Shown here: positions 21,137 through 34,093 of the stretch, piece by piece
How positions within the stretch are numbered: position 1 is the stretch's first letter
Layout of the letters: each line of letters opens with the position of its first letter
Assembly: GCA_009733575.1 (NCBI GenBank)
Contig: ML769796.1
Location: 1 to 51,711, forward strand
Length of the DNA: 51,711 nt
DNA from: Gymnopus androsaceus JB14
Taxonomy: Eukaryota; Basidiomycota; Agaricomycetes; Agaricales; Omphalotaceae
Direction: 5' to 3'
Translations under genes and position numbers: made by a program
Notes under the pieces: model-generated
Told to the model about the DNA's origin: nothing
The model's database searches: none
What the model saw: the letters and a program-made list of their open reading frames with translations, nothing else

Positions 21137-23542
21137 TTGTAATACCATCCTTGCTCTCTTATACCCTTGTCATCGATACCCAGCACTGTAACAAGCAATA
21201 CGTCTCTGAACCCAGTATATATTACAACTCTGCTGCGACCCAAGCGCCTCGCCAGTAATCCTTCACTCGAACCCTCAAGTTCCGGATGGGTTCACCTTTC
21301 CAGAGCGACTTCAACCAGTAGCCGATTGCCCCTCTCGTCTACATTGCAGGGCTAGACTTCCGGAGGTCTGTATCGTTCCTCATTCCTTAAATGAAGAAAC
21401 TGAACTCTGCTTCCCTTCCTTGACAATATACAGATTCGACCCTCTATTCTTCAATTCCCGTAATGCAGCTCGAATTTGGATCTTCTATATTCATATACCA
21501 TTGATTGATTTATGTTGAGTTCTCTCTCTATAGGTTCTCGAGGAGTGGAATTTCGCAACTCCGGGTCATTACTGAGCACTGATGCGCGCGCCCCCTCCTG
21601 GGATTCGAGAACCTTTGGTAAGGGACTCACTGAGCTGCCAGCAGTACTGATATTATCTTGATAAATCCTGTCAAAGTATCCTCCATCCAAGTTTGCGCTG
21701 TACCGTAGAATACAGTAAATATCGGATTTCTAGGTCTCGAAGTCGTTACACAGGCTGGCATTGTTACAGTGTCCCTAACAAGATAAGTAGATGGGAGTGC
21801 CTTCGATGAATGTATCGTGTTCAAAAGCTTATCGACGGCGAGTTCGATACAGACCTTCAAACGAATATCGGAATGCCCATTTAGGCCTAAAGCAGTCCCC
21901 TCAAGGAGGTTGTCGTTGTTTCGCAAGAATCCTCGCTTGGAGGTCCTTATTTTATAACGGCAACCTCATAGAGGGGTCAGCTTCATAATGCCCATTCAGG
22001 ATTCAGCTCCGAACAGAAATTCATGGCCGTCAGCGATCCTTCGAGCGTAGCCGGTGGTCGGGAAATGTGTTATATGAAAGGATCTATCGAAGCTGTACTG
22101 CAAGTACTACTAGTACTACGTCAACGAATATTCAACGTCTGCATTCAGGACCCAAGCTATAGCTTCCAGATGTCTTCGTGTTTTTACCATGGCTTACGGG
22201 TACGGTTCCATGGAGGCTACAGTTCCGCGTAATGGGTCTTCTCGTTCAAGCTCACCTTCCGATCGCTCGATATCACCGGTATGCGCCCCGTAGCAATTGG
22301 GTACTTCCCCTACAATTGTTTTGAGTATGTATAGGTTTACCGTTTCCTCGGTCTCCTTTGTAACAGCATGTGAGAGACTCTACGATGCTCAAAACCCTAT
22401 TGGTTCATTTCCTGAGCATTGCGTCCTACGGAGTCAGTCTAAGAAAGGATTAGATGTGGTGTTTGATTCGTATTAAGTATTCCCTTGTCTCGGCTCGAGT
22501 TGCCAAGAGTGACGTCCTACTAGTAGGATCCTGGGACTGGGTTCGGGTGCTCAATGAGCTTCTAGCGGCGACTAAGTACCTCTAAGTACTCTTGGCAATA
22601 CTTAATTTCTAATTGAGCGTGTCAAGTCTTGAGAACACATCAATCAATCTAGTGAAATGATCAGAGCAGGATCTTCAAGAAGTGTAAAGATTGTATACAG
22701 AATGGCGGCCTTGGTATGGAAAACATGTGTTTGGTAGGATATCGACGGAGCTCAGGGTGAGGACAAGATGAGTCTGCTGAGGTCTGCTGTTGATTCTGCA
22801 TATGCTGCTGTCACTTTGACATACATGCCATTGCCTTGAATTGATATTGGTCAGTTTATAAAGGCCCAATACCCTGTCACTTGTGTCCATCTCGAAAGCC
22901 CACTTCTTGCCTTATTACTCTGCTGTTTTGTATTTCTCATTGAAGCTGATCAAGTACACAGACATTCATCCCATTGAATACTAGTATGTGAATAGTCATT
23001 GATTATTGATGCTCACTGATTTTCCTAATTATTGTTTGAATTTTTCTCCTTGCAATATCTATTGTAATTGTGGATGATTTACATATTATCTTGCTTATCC
23101 AGTTCAGAAATTGAATTCATTTGTGAGTGAACTTTCCCTTCTAATTTATTACACACATTTTTTTAGTGATATGGTTTCACTGTAGATATGAATAATGTTT
23201 GTAAGTCTTAATTGCAGGTATGCATATTGGCATTGACCTTTAAATTTCTTTAGCTGTTATACCATTGCTTCATTTTGCTTTAATTGGTCTCATGTTCTTT
23301 TGATCTAAAGACATATATCAGCAGGATCATTTTCTTTCTTCAAGGCTTCATTAAACTTAGGATTATTCTGCTTTAGATTCAGTAAGTATTCCATCTTGGT
23401 TACATTAAATCCAGGGAACCTGAGTATACTGAAACATTAAACAAGAACTTGAACCCCAAAATTCTGCTGGAGAATTCAATAATCCCAGTGAGTCAAGCCT
23501 CTAACTGCATATCTCATGCAATGTACTGATAGGATCTAGGAG
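21137..23542. other. 2.4 kb without a recognised gene
   Basis: Several short frames occur on both strands (for example 21791-21988 + and 21627-21926 -), but none shows repeat structure, motifs or plausible splice chains. GC content falls towards the right end. The last 600 bases before the TPR-CHAT gene are AT-rich and may hold its promoter or 5' exons. Confidence 0.5.
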
Positions 23543-26500
23543 ATGGAAAGAACATCTAGCCACTCTATACAAGATAGAGAGGAGTTTACTGAACCTCAAA
23601 GTGTTCTCAACATGTCATTGGAGCAACCTAGAGCAGAAGTGTGTGCAAATATGCAGCATATCTAATGTCTGCTAATAAAGTTCATTGTAGACAATGCGTG
23701 ATACTTCACTCAATACAGAGGATCAAGAGGAGCTTAAGAAGGCTTTAACCACAGTAACCTTGCCTTCAGAGGAGGTTGATGAGGCAGATGCTCAGCTGCA
23801 CCATAGTACCAAGTTGGGTCAACCCATGTCCCAAATAATGAAAGTATGTTTCAATTTACAGTAGGGCCCCTGGCCTTGTATACATCACTGATGGAATCTG
23901 AGTAGGTGGATGAGCTAGACAACACAGCATTGCAGTTAGCAATGTCTTTCCAACAATCAGGTGAAATATCCCAAATTGAAAATGCTGTACAACTCTGGAA
24001 GCAAGCAGTTGAACTCACTCCTGATGGTCATGCCTACAAATCTAGGCTGCTCAATAACCTTGGCAATGCTTACCAGTTACAATTTAACCATCTGGGGGAG
24101 CTCAGTGACATAGAGAGTGCCATTGTGGCCCTGAAGCAGGCAATTGAACTCACTCCTGATGGTCATGCTGACAAGCCTCCCCGGTTGAGTAGCCTCAGCA
24201 TTGCTTACTGGTCACAATTTGGCCATCTGGGAGACCTTAGGGACATAGAGCATATCATTGGGGCCCTGAATAAGGCAGTTGAACTCACTCCTGATGGCCA
24301 TGCCAACAAGTCCAACCTGCTGAATGACCTTGGCAGTGCTTACCAGTCACGATTTGACCATCTAGGGGAGCTTAGTGATATTGCCAGTGCCATTGTGGCC
24401 CTAAGGCAGGCATGTGAGCTTACTCCTGATGGTCATGCTAATAAACCTCTGTGGTTAAGTAGCCTTGGCATTGCTTATCAATCACAATTTAGTCATTTGG
24501 GAGACCCTAGTGACATTGAATGTGCCATTGTGGCCCTGAAGCAGGCAGTTGAACTCACTCCTAATGGTCATACCTACAAATCTGGCTGGCTCAACAACCT
24601 TGGGAATGCTTATCGGTTACGATTCCGCCATCGGGGGGACCTTAGTGACATAGCCAATGCCATTGCAGCCCTGAAAGAGGCAACTGAACTCACTCCTGAT
24701 GATCATGCTGATAAGCCTCCCTGGTTGAGTAACCTTGGTGGTGCTTATCAATTAAGATTTGGCCGTCTGGGAGACCTTAGTGACATAGAGCATGCCATTG
24801 TAGCCCTGAAGCAGGCAGTTGAACTCACTCCTGATGGTCATACCAACAAATCTGGCATGCTCAATAACCTTGGTGATGCTTATCGGTCACGATTTGGTCA
24901 TCTGGGAGACCTTAATGACATAGAGCATGCCATTGAGGCCCTGAATCAGGCAGTTGAACTCACTCCTGATGGTCATGCCAACAAATCCAGCCTACTCAAT
25001 AACCTGGGTAATGCTTATCGGTCACGATTTGGTCATCTGGGAGAGCTTAGTAACATAGAGAGTGCCATTGTGGCCCTGACACAGGCAGTTAAACTCACTC
25101 CTGATGGTCATGCTAGCAAATCCAGCCGGCTTAATACCCTTGGCAGTGCTTATAGGTCAAAATTTGGCCATCTGGGAGAGCTTAGTGACATAGACAGTGC
25201 CATTGTAGCCCTGAAACATGCAATTGAACTTGCTCCTGATGGTTATGCTGATAAGACTCTCTGGTTGGGTGACCTTGGCAGTGCTTATCATTCACGATTT
25301 GGCCATCTGGGAGAGCTTAATGACTTAGAGAGTGCCATTGTAGCCCTGAAACAGGCAGTTGAACTAATTCCTGATAATCATGCCAGTCAAATCCAGCCAC
25401 CTCAATAACCTTGGCAATGCTTATCGGTCACGATTTGGTCATTTGGGGGAGCTCAGAGACATAGACAGTGCCATTGTGGTCATAAAGCAGGCAATTGGCC
25501 TCAGTCCTGATGGTCATGTTGATAAGCCTCTCCATTTGAGTAACCTTGGCAGTACTTATCAGTCACGATTTGGCTATCTGGGAGACCTTAGTGACATTGA
25601 GAGTGCTATTGTGGCCCTGAAGCAGGCAGTTGAACTCACTCCTGATGGTCATACTTACAAATCTGGCTGGCTGAATAATCTTGGCATTGCTTACAAGTCA
25701 CGATTTGGCCATCTGGAGGAGCTTAGTGACATAGACACTGCCATTGCTGGTCCTAAAGCAGGCAGTTAAACTCACTCCTGATAGTCATGCTGATAGGCCT
25801 TCTCGGTTTAATAACCTTGGCCTTGCATATCATTCACGATTTCATCACCTGAGAGAGCCTGGTGACATACAGAATGCTATTGTGGCCCTGAAGCAGGCCA
25901 TTGAACTCACTGTCAATGGTCATGTCAACAAATCTGGCCTCCTCAGTAACCTTGGTAATGCTTATCAGTCACGATTTAGCCATATGGGGGACCATAGTGA
26001 CATTGAGAGTGCCATTCTGGCCAACAAGCAGGCAGTTGAAATTACACCTGATGGTCATGCTGATAAGCCACGCCGATTGAGTAGCCTTGGTACTGCCTTC
26101 CAGTCACGAATATGGCCATTCTAAGAACACAATTGACCTTGATTCTGCTTTATCTGCATTCCAAAGAGCTAGTCTGCTCTCATCTGGTAATCCTCATGTT
26201 CAACTAGAGGCTGCCATAAGGTGGTCCAGAGTCTGTGTGACTCCTGCCTCAGCTGTACAAGCATATTCAAGATTTTTTGAGCTAATCCCTCAAGTCATCT
26301 GGTTTGGACAAACAGTCAGCCGTCGCTATAAAGAGCTACCTCATATTGGAAGGGTTGTTGGTGCAGCAGCTGCTAGTGCCATTTCTGCAGAAAACCTACC
26401 ACTGGCAGTTGAGTGGCTGGATGAAGGTCGCAGTATTATCTGGGGACAGATACTTCAATTGCAATCACCATTAGATGATCTCTATCATAAGCATCCTCAA

Positions 26501-27905
26501 ATTGCAAAGGAGTTGGAAATGGTTGCTCAGGCCCTGCAAAATGCAGGGACATCCCTCCAGAATGGCTTTGTAGACTCAGGAATCAAAGAAGCAACTGTTG
26601 AAGAAGAAGCACAGAAGCACCGTAGGCTTGCAGATCGGTATAAAGATTTTATCATACAGATTAGGGGTTTAGATGGCTTTGCAAGCTTCATGAGGCCCAA
26701 GAGATTTTCTGAGCTTGCTCTTGCTGCTACAGCTACACATGGACCTATTGTCACTGTGAATGTGGATGAGCATCAGTGTGATGCACTCATTATATGCTCT
26801 CCTGAGGCCATCATCCATGTTCCTCTCCCTACATTCTCCCTGAAACAAGCACAACAGTTGCACTTAAAACTGGTCTCATCACTTCATTCCAATGGTGTTC
26901 GTATTGAGCGTAATGGTGATCGTGCTACACGACCAGCATCAGGAGACAATCATGACCATTTTGCATTGATTTTGAAGGTTTTATGGTTGAATGTTGTGCA
27001 GCCAATTCTATCAAAAATTGAAAATGTGGTAATATTATTTTCTGAGTGGTCTTTGAATATACTCTGATAGCTCTATATTACAGCTACATGAATCTACACA
27101 AGATACCATTCCTCATATTACATGGTGTCCAACAGGTCCACTTACCCTTCTCCCACTTCATGCAGCAGGGATATATGGTAGCACAACTGAAAGAAATATC
27201 AATATTTCTGACTTTGTGGTATCCTCATATACCACAACCTTGCGTGCATTGATTATTTCTGCTCCTAAATTCAAGAAACCTGAGGCAAAGATCCCTAATG
27301 TGCTCATTGTCTCACAACCCAATACACCTGGATTATCACCCTTACCTGGCACTGTGGAAGAGGCAAAGGTCATTCAAAAGCATACCTCAAGCACACATAC
27401 TTGCCACCTCAATCATGATGCAGCAACTGCAAAGGCTGTTATGCATGAAATGAGCAAGTATGATTTCATCCATTTTGCTTGCCATGGAATCCAGGATATA
27501 CAGGATCCACTTGACAGTGCATTTGCCCTATATGATCAGAGACTAACGCTCAAAGCATTGATGTCTTTGTCCTTGAACAATGTGCAGCTTGCATTCCTAT
27601 CTGCATGTCAGACAGCTACAGGAGATGAAAATCTTCCTGAAGAAGCTGTTCACCTTGCCGCTGGTATGCTCGCAGTAGGTTATCCAAGTGTTATTGCTAC
27701 ACTTTGGTCTATTGGGGATAAAGAAGCTCCTCTCATTGCTGATAAGGTCTATGCAAATCTTCTGGGACATCATGATGATTCCGGTAAAAAGAAATCAAAA
27801 ATGACTCCAGCATATGCACTCCATGAAGCTACCAAGAATCTACGCAAGAACATTGGTGAAACCAATTTTGCAAAATGGGTACCCTTTATCCATCTTGGGG
27901 TTTAA
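23543..27905 (+). CDS. TPR-CHAT caspase-like protease, interrupted by three +1 frameshifts
   Basis: Exons 23543-23638, 23691-23843, 23906-27028 and 27084-27905, all phase 0. After a short acidic leader come about sixteen 45-residue TPR-like repeats (LGNAYRSRFGHLGELSDIES then AIVALKQAVELTPDGHA). A non-repeat helical linker (about 26,130-27,000) follows, then a C-terminal CHAT domain with both catalytic residues in place: the His in HFACHG (27,472-27,489) and the Cys in LSACQTATG (27,596-27,622). The domain ends with ATLWSIGD and a typical AL.EA..NLR helix to a TAA. CHAT domains are caspase-fold cysteine proteases; with TPRs they act as triggered proteases in bacteria, and in fungi they are linked to programmed cell death and non-self response (inference for this gene). 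One extra base near 25387, 25747 and 26108 shifts the frame. Dropping these gives 1396 residues, so errors or very recent decay are likely. A further upstream exon is possible. Confidence 0.85.
23960..26130 (+). repeat. Tandem 135-bp coding repeats of the TPR-CHAT gene
   Basis: About sixteen units of 135 bp, most 75-95% alike by eye. Recurrent phrases are CACTCCTGATGGTCATGC and GGCCCTGAAGCAGGCAGTTG. Variation clusters at a few repeat positions (Y/S/R and D/H/G sites), while the rest is held constant, a pattern expected of arrays evolving by unequal crossing-over with selection on a binding surface. Confidence 0.85.
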
Positions 27906-30655
27906 AAGTGCTTAGTTTCTTCCAAAATTTTTCACTGATTTCTTTTGAGATTGTTCTCAATTCTTGTATCCAAAGTTCAGTAAATTCTTTTATCATTGAC
28001 TGGTCTATTGTTTTTTTTGCTCAATACTCTTGTGCTGTACTTCCACTCAAATTCTTGTATTCAAATTTCACTCTTGATTGTGTTTTGATCTCCCTTCATA
28101 TTCTACATGATACACATGAATCCATTTACAAGCAAAAGCAGGATTTCATTCTTGTTAGCTATTACTAGCTGGTCAGTAGCCATTGCACTCTTTTTATTTA
28201 AATTTTACACTTTGGCATGTCCCTGACTCCTGAGGGACTTAATCTTCACAAAGGGCAAATTTTAATTAACAATCAGACAGTAAGAGATGACGGGTTGGTA
28301 CCAAAACTGGATCTCAAGCTATTACTCATGAAGATCAGGGCTGCGGTAGGGATTTACGACAACTGTAAGGCATGTGTAGCTCTTGGCTGAAGAACTGCAT
28401 TCCCACAAGCCATTCAACATACCAAACTTGCATTTGATCAGCAAGCTGGAATATCAGAAATTACAATTCACCAGTACCGACTGATCAGAACATTCAGATG
28501 CTCAGCACTTGAATAGTACTGACTCCTGAGTCGGGATTTAGGGAAGGGCAAAATTGGATTCTGAACATATGAGACACATACATATGCATTTATAGGATGA
28601 TACAATCTCACTGGATTCAAAATGCATACAGTGTACATACTGTACATACATGGTATATTAAGTATTCCTATTCTTCCCTCCTTCACTGACCCACTATCCC
28701 TCCTCCTCCCAAATTTCCCTGCCTCCCTGCACCCCTTAGGCTCTTCTTCCACCTCCTAGTCAACTTGACCTTGCTATCCTCATATTTTGCTCCTATTAAT
28801 ATTATTGGTAAATTTGGGAGGGTAGATAGAACACTGTGCTGTGTGCATTAGTCTGTTTGTTGGGGCTGGTTTGCCTGTGAAACAGATACAGAGAATGGAA
28901 CCATATCGAGGTCCAGGTCAAGGTGGTTTAGAAATTAGATTGGAGACCTGAAGAAATGTTAATGACAATGTTGGTAAAATATGTGTGCTTATTGATAGAT
29001 AAACTAGTAATAACTTCATCTTCATGTGGAATGAAGATATCCTTCAAGGTGTTTTTGATTTTGGAAGGAGGTTTGTAGTTGTCGTAGCAGCTGCCGATGT
29101 TCTTTTGTAGTAGTAGTGGATTTTGGTGTCATTTTCCATTGTATGACGCAAGAATTCACCAAATATTTTGACTTTTGATTGATCGGTTATGATTGCAATT
29201 GAATGCATTGACTTGTTCAACTTCAACTTTTTGCATAACATTTTACTTTGAGCCAAATCAGGTCAGCTTCAACTTCAAAATAATATTTATAACCAATAAC
29301 TTTTAATTTCTGCAGTACTCAAGAATCAAGTTGGCACAGATAAAGAGACAAATATCATTTCTACAACATTAAAAGTCCTTAGAATAAGCATTGAGTAACC
29401 TTAAATCTAAATTGGAAACAGTTCCACCCAATACTACCCCGTGGTAGGGATACATTTTCCACCCAGAACCAGACTGAAAAAAATCCAGACAGTCTTGCAA
29501 AGTGAAATTGTGGCCAATGAGGAGGAAATTCTAGGGAAAATGGAGAAATATCAACAAGCCTGCCATAGACTGATTCCTCCAAAGTTGAGACAGTATAATT
29601 TTATGAAGAACAAGGCCTCCTTGAACAGATTGTGTTTTGCTCTTCTCAATAGGTTAACAGTTGAATACCATACAGAAGCAAACCCTGATCTGAAACAAAA
29701 TAACAAAATAGACACACAGAATGCAAATATTGATGAATTTTCTTGATTCTTTTTTTGTTCACGGTTGAATATATGTCGGTGAAACAGATTCTGAATTTTC
29801 CAGATTTTTTAAATGGTGTCCAGCGTATCTGTAAAGAAAGTTCTGCTCCTTTCTCAAAAAGTGTTGAAAACCGCCATCCGAAACATATGGTCTGAGGCAA
29901 TGCAATATAGGAGACCTGTTGTTCCTTTTATGGGAGCCTACTCTCATATATTTGTAGGCTCCCATATATTTATCATGATTTTTTAGTATATTCAAGTGCA
30001 TATAACAATGGGTTTATCACTGCAACAGGCCCATCTTAACCAAAAAAATGCTTTTCAGCCTAAAGAGCCATATTTAATTTTTAACAACATATTATGTAGA
30101 TTTTTTTGGTTCAGGTATGGTACATCTGAGTCAGGGCACACTCAAATACTTGTTACAAAAAAATTCCAGGGTCAAGTGGTGCTCTGCAAGCAAAAAAATC
30201 ACATGTTTCGCTTCTGGGTTTGCTTCTGTATATCATAAAGTTAATCTATCATATATAACTATCAAAATGTACATGGTCAGAAGTAGTAGTATTGTTATTA
30301 TTATTGCCCCAAAAGTTCATCAAAAATTCATAGTTGAAATGATGGAAGTTGAAAGTTGAATTTGATCACAAAAGTTGAATGTTCAAGTTGAAGTTGTGAT
30401 TTGAAATTTGAAATTTGAAACATGAAGTCAAAATACAAGTTGAAGTTGGAATATCAGGTGAATTACTGAATTATTGTGCTATATCATTGTTGTTATCCAA
30501 ATTGTCTTTTACAACAGCATCTAATGGAGGTGCTACACCCATATCCACATCTTCTTTGTCACAAGAAATAACCTCATACCATCTGCAGCCTCAGCATTGA
30601 GTACCTCAACTATTACTAGTATGCTGGCTTCAGCTTCATCAACCAATCATTAACT
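27906..30655. other. AT-rich intergenic stretch, no gene recognised
   Basis: Short frames only; the longest (29441-29746 +) is Lys/Glu-rich with no motif. Bases 30335-30450 are low-complexity, built from GTTGAA and AATTTGAA. Related TTCAAC-rich sequence at 29215-29275 is in the opposite sense, which hints at an eroded inverted repeat about 1.1 kb apart. Confidence 0.45.
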
Positions 30656-32447
30656 CATCAATGTCAGCAAAACCTGGATGTTGCCAGAGCAGTCAGAGCA
30701 TTGAATTGCTGCTCTGGGTGCTCTGAAGTGGTAGGAGCTGATGGAATTGATTGTCAGCTGTCAGAGAATGTTGGTTAAATGACATAAAAGGAAGGGACTC
30801 ACAACAGTTCCTTTTACACCACACAACTAACAAAACTGTCAATATAATTGTGGGAAACTGTCAGAAATCTGTATAAGAGGCATCTCCATTGAACTTGAAC
30901 TTGAACTTCTGCTCTTTCTTTGGACTTCCTCCAAGTGTCTTGACTCAGTGCAATACTCCCACTGTAAGTTCTTAGATTTGCTAAATGAGATTGATTACCA
31001 GAAATCCAGAAACATTGAAGAGTTGTAGAGGTAGAGAATATTGTTGGGGAGGGAGAATTATTGGGAAATGTTGGGAGACTCAGAATCGGAGGGAAAGCGA
31101 GATTGAAAGCACTTAGGTGGTAGGTGACAGTGGCGCTCTTGTTGTATGTAATAAATAACCAGGAAATGATACATATAACATCAGCAAAACCTGGGTGTAC
31201 TGGACAGCGCTGTCCAGCACCCATAGCACCCATAGCAAGGTCCCCATCTATCCAGAGCTATGGACTGCTATAGATCGCTATGGATCGCTATGGATTTCAC
31301 GGGAACGTCAGCTGTTGTTCAATTCAATGCTAAATGTATTATGCATTTGAATTGTTTTAAGAATCATAAAATCGAACGATGGTGGAATAAAATCATTTAT
31401 GTCTTCATGTGTATATAGATTATAGTACATATGTAGTTCTAGGATGATAGTGTAGCAAACTAACTAAAAGTCTAGTACTACTTAGTATAACTATGTGTTA
31501 CTTAGTACTATGAGACCATACTATCAGTGTTGGCCCTTGTATGCAAGCATTAAATAAAGACATACTGTGAATATTCAGTGAACTTAAGTGACCGAGAATC
31601 AAGACAGAGTTGGACAATTGAGACGAAGTTGGAGTTCCGACGCAGATGATTCTGCATTTCTTATATACTGTTGGGGGGAGAGAATGACAAGTGTCAGATG
31701 GCTGTCAAATGGCAATATGGGTCAGTGATCCCACAGAACCTCATAGCAACCCATAGCAACTCATAGTTCTGTAGAGAACTATGGCTACTATGGCCTGCTA
31801 TGGTTGCTATGGCCATTACCCAGGTTTTGCTGATGAATTTCCCTATTATCATTTCATGGTTACAATGTGAAATGGCTACAACATGAAAACTCTTGATTTC
31901 TAGATGGGGCTCTGTAGCCTGAAATCTGTCAAATGATGGGTGATCTCCAGAGTGCTCCAGAGAGTGCAGAGGACTCACAGCTGTTCCAAAAAACCTAGGC
32001 TAGATTGCAGGAAAGTTGAGTTGGTAGCCAGGGCATGTGCAACATTGGCTCCAAGGTGCAGCAGCTACTTAGTAACTACCCTACTACATCCTCCTACACC
32101 TCAGTGCAGTTTCACAAGAGTGTGACAAGGTGCAGAAAAATGACACCTTGGTTGTAAACTTTCATCTCTAAACACTATGGAGAATTATTGCTACATATCA
32201 CCTGAGAAGAAGTGTTTGCTCGCAACACTATCTATGAGTATGAAAGACCAACTGATTTTGGACTAATGTCAGTGAATGCACAAATGTGCAATTTGACAGG
32301 CTCTCAAAAACTGGAGAACAATGGGAGATGTGACCTGAGGGCATGTCTGATGCCGATGTCGCATGTGCTCAGCCATCAACTCAACTTTCCTGCAATCTGG
32401 CTTAGGTTTTTTGGAGCACTCTGGAGCACATACAGGTTTTGCTGATG
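30656..32447. mobile_element. Possible larger TCAGCAAAACCTG-ended element, with nested MITE
   Basis: The left end GTCAGCAAAACCTGGATG (30657) and right end CAGGTTTTGCTGATG (ending 32447) form a matching pair about 1.8 kb apart. A complete MITE of the same terminal type sits inside (31179-31835). Within the right third, 31,960-32,045 and 32,345-32,435 are inverted copies of each other (CCAAAAAACCTA..CTAGATTGCAGGAAAGTTGAG on one side). Whether these ends belong to one element or to several overlapping fragments cannot be decided by eye. Confidence 0.35.
31179..31835. mobile_element. MITE family A, copy 2 (complete), 657 bp
   Basis: The ends are CATCAGCAAAACCTGGGT and ACCCAGGTTTTGCTGATG, with AA immediately outside both ends, a possible 2-bp target duplication. 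The outer about 130 bases on each side are built from GCTATGGATC-like units and their complements. The centre is AT-rich and non-coding and resembles copies 1 (7317) and 3 (45533). Confidence 0.75.
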
Positions 32448-32760
32448 AAAATCTGATTCCCAGTACACCACTGGCAAAACCTGGGTGATGGCCACAGAGG
32501 CCACGGCAACCCACAGTATATATATATCATAGCACTTCATAGCACTTCATAGTTCTGTGTGGCTGCTATGATTTTCTGTGAGTTGCTGTAAAGCTGTAGA
32601 CTCCTGTGAGATTACCAAGCATTCGAGCCAACTGTCAACGCTATATAAGAGTCAACACATAGTTGCAACTTCCCCCCAAGTTCCGTTTTTTTCCAAGTCG
32701 ATTCTATCTCTTAAATCTTTAATTCGGAAATTCTTGGTATGTCTTATTCGAGCCTTCAGT
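32448..32760. repeat. MITE family A fragment and flank of the COQ3 region
   Basis: ACTGGCAAAACCTGGGTGATGG at about 32469 followed by CATAGCACTTCATAGC and TGGCTGCTATG is a degraded piece of a family A end. A TATATATATA run lies at 32517-32527. Bases 32760-33103 form the 3' flank of COQ3; no gene seen. Confidence 0.45.
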
Positions 32761-33103
32761 AACGGTAAGTAGTGAAGGGCCTCACCTTCGTTCCGTTTGG
32801 GTGGTTATTGAAGGTGTCTGTCTGATTACTGCCAACGAATAATAGTACTTGAACATCCAGGGGAGAGGAAATCAAAGCAAACACATCACTGGTGTTTTCG
32901 AGGGCGTACAAACCTAGTGTCGGCGAAGAGAACGGGGGAAGAGGGTTGCGCAGCATGGTAAACTAACGAATGGGCATCCATGAGTGTTGGAATGAAGTTG
33001 GGTAGAATAGACAAAGACCAGCACCGCGCTCCCGATATGACTCCAAGCGCTCTGAGTGAATGCAGCAAACAGGTGTTTTATTGATTTGGTCAATTTAGAA
33101 TCA

Positions 33104-34093
33104 CTACGAAGAAATACCATCCAAAGCAGGTTTCCGAACCCAGAAGATATAATTACACTCTGCTGCACCCCAGGCACCTCTCGGAGCCAGTATCCAACTT
33201 GCGGAAAAGGGATTGTATATCATTCCTCGAACCTCCGCCTCCGTTCGAGTGGGTTCGCCGTTGTAAAGACGAGTTATCCAAGGTCGAGACTGATTCGCTG
33301 TACTCTCCGAGGAAGGTACTTGTGAGTGATATGTTTGGAAGAACTGTAGCAGTTCAGAGGGATTGATATACTTGGAGTACGTATGTGTACCATCAGCGAC
33401 CTGGCGTAGGACCTTTTCAGCCATGAATATCGTCAGGAAATAAGATAACGGTGTGCGTGATATTGTTGAGAGGAATAAATGTCCGGCAGGCTGAGAAGAG
33501 TATCAGCATAACGTAGTTCAATCACTAATTCAACCAACCTTTAGTAGTTCGGAGCAAGTTTTGAGAAACATGACGGGATTATCGACATGTTCGAGGACTT
33601 CCATTGAGCAAACAACGTCGAACCGTTTAGACTGGGTTAACAACGACTCTGCAGAGGTGTGTTTATACGACAGATTGTCCGTTAGCCTCGAGTCCAACGA
33701 AGCATGATGTTGTGCAATGGCTATATTGGACTCTGACGCGTCTATTCCTGTCGTTCGAGCACCAAGTCTAGCCAAGGTCTACAAAATTAGCGTAGAAAAA
33801 AAGATAGGTAACACAAATCTCACCTCCGACAAAAGCCCACCTCCACATCCTACATCCAATACGTCAAGCCCTTGCAAAATCCCAACTTTCCGCGGATTAA
33901 CTGCCTCCTCTGGCTGTTCGTCATACGCAGTTTCGATTAGTTTTTGGCGAATAAACTGCATCCTAATGGGATTCATTTTGTGTAAAAAGGAGAATTCTCC
34001 GCGTTCATTCCACCATTCTGCAGAAAGTCTTGAGAAATGTGCGATTTCGCTTGCATTGACAGTGGATGAACGGAGCAGACGTGTTGGAAACAT
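33104..34093 (-). CDS. COQ3: COQ3: ubiquinone-biosynthesis O-methyltransferase
   Basis: Three exons on the minus strand (34093-33824, 33778-33539, 33490-33104) with introns of 45 and 48 bases give 298 residues, without frameshifts. This is a SAM-dependent class I methyltransferase. Motif I is VLDVGCGGGLLSE, a motif II-like acidic end follows at GIDAS, and the CSMEVLEHVDNP block is the family signature of UbiG/Coq3. Further marks are ISRTPLSYFLTI, GTHTYSKYI and the GM.YNP...W motif. Coq3 carries out both O-methylation steps of ubiquinone ring synthesis in the mitochondrial inner membrane matrix side. The short basic N-terminus (MFPTRLLRSST) is a plausible but short mitochondrial presequence. 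Its ATG lies 33 bases from the start of the oxygenase gene on the other strand. Confidence 0.92.

Noticed and set aside
22500..22570. A possible tRNA with a GGTTCGGGT T-loop
   Set aside because: No acceptor stem or anticodon arm could be paired around it.
24000..26130. The TPR array as a CRISPR or non-coding satellite
   Set aside because: The repeats are in frame, 45 codons each, and lead directly into a CHAT domain.
29441..29746. Lys/Glu-rich 101-codon frame as a gene
   Set aside because: No motif, no splice support and located in AT-rich repeat territory.
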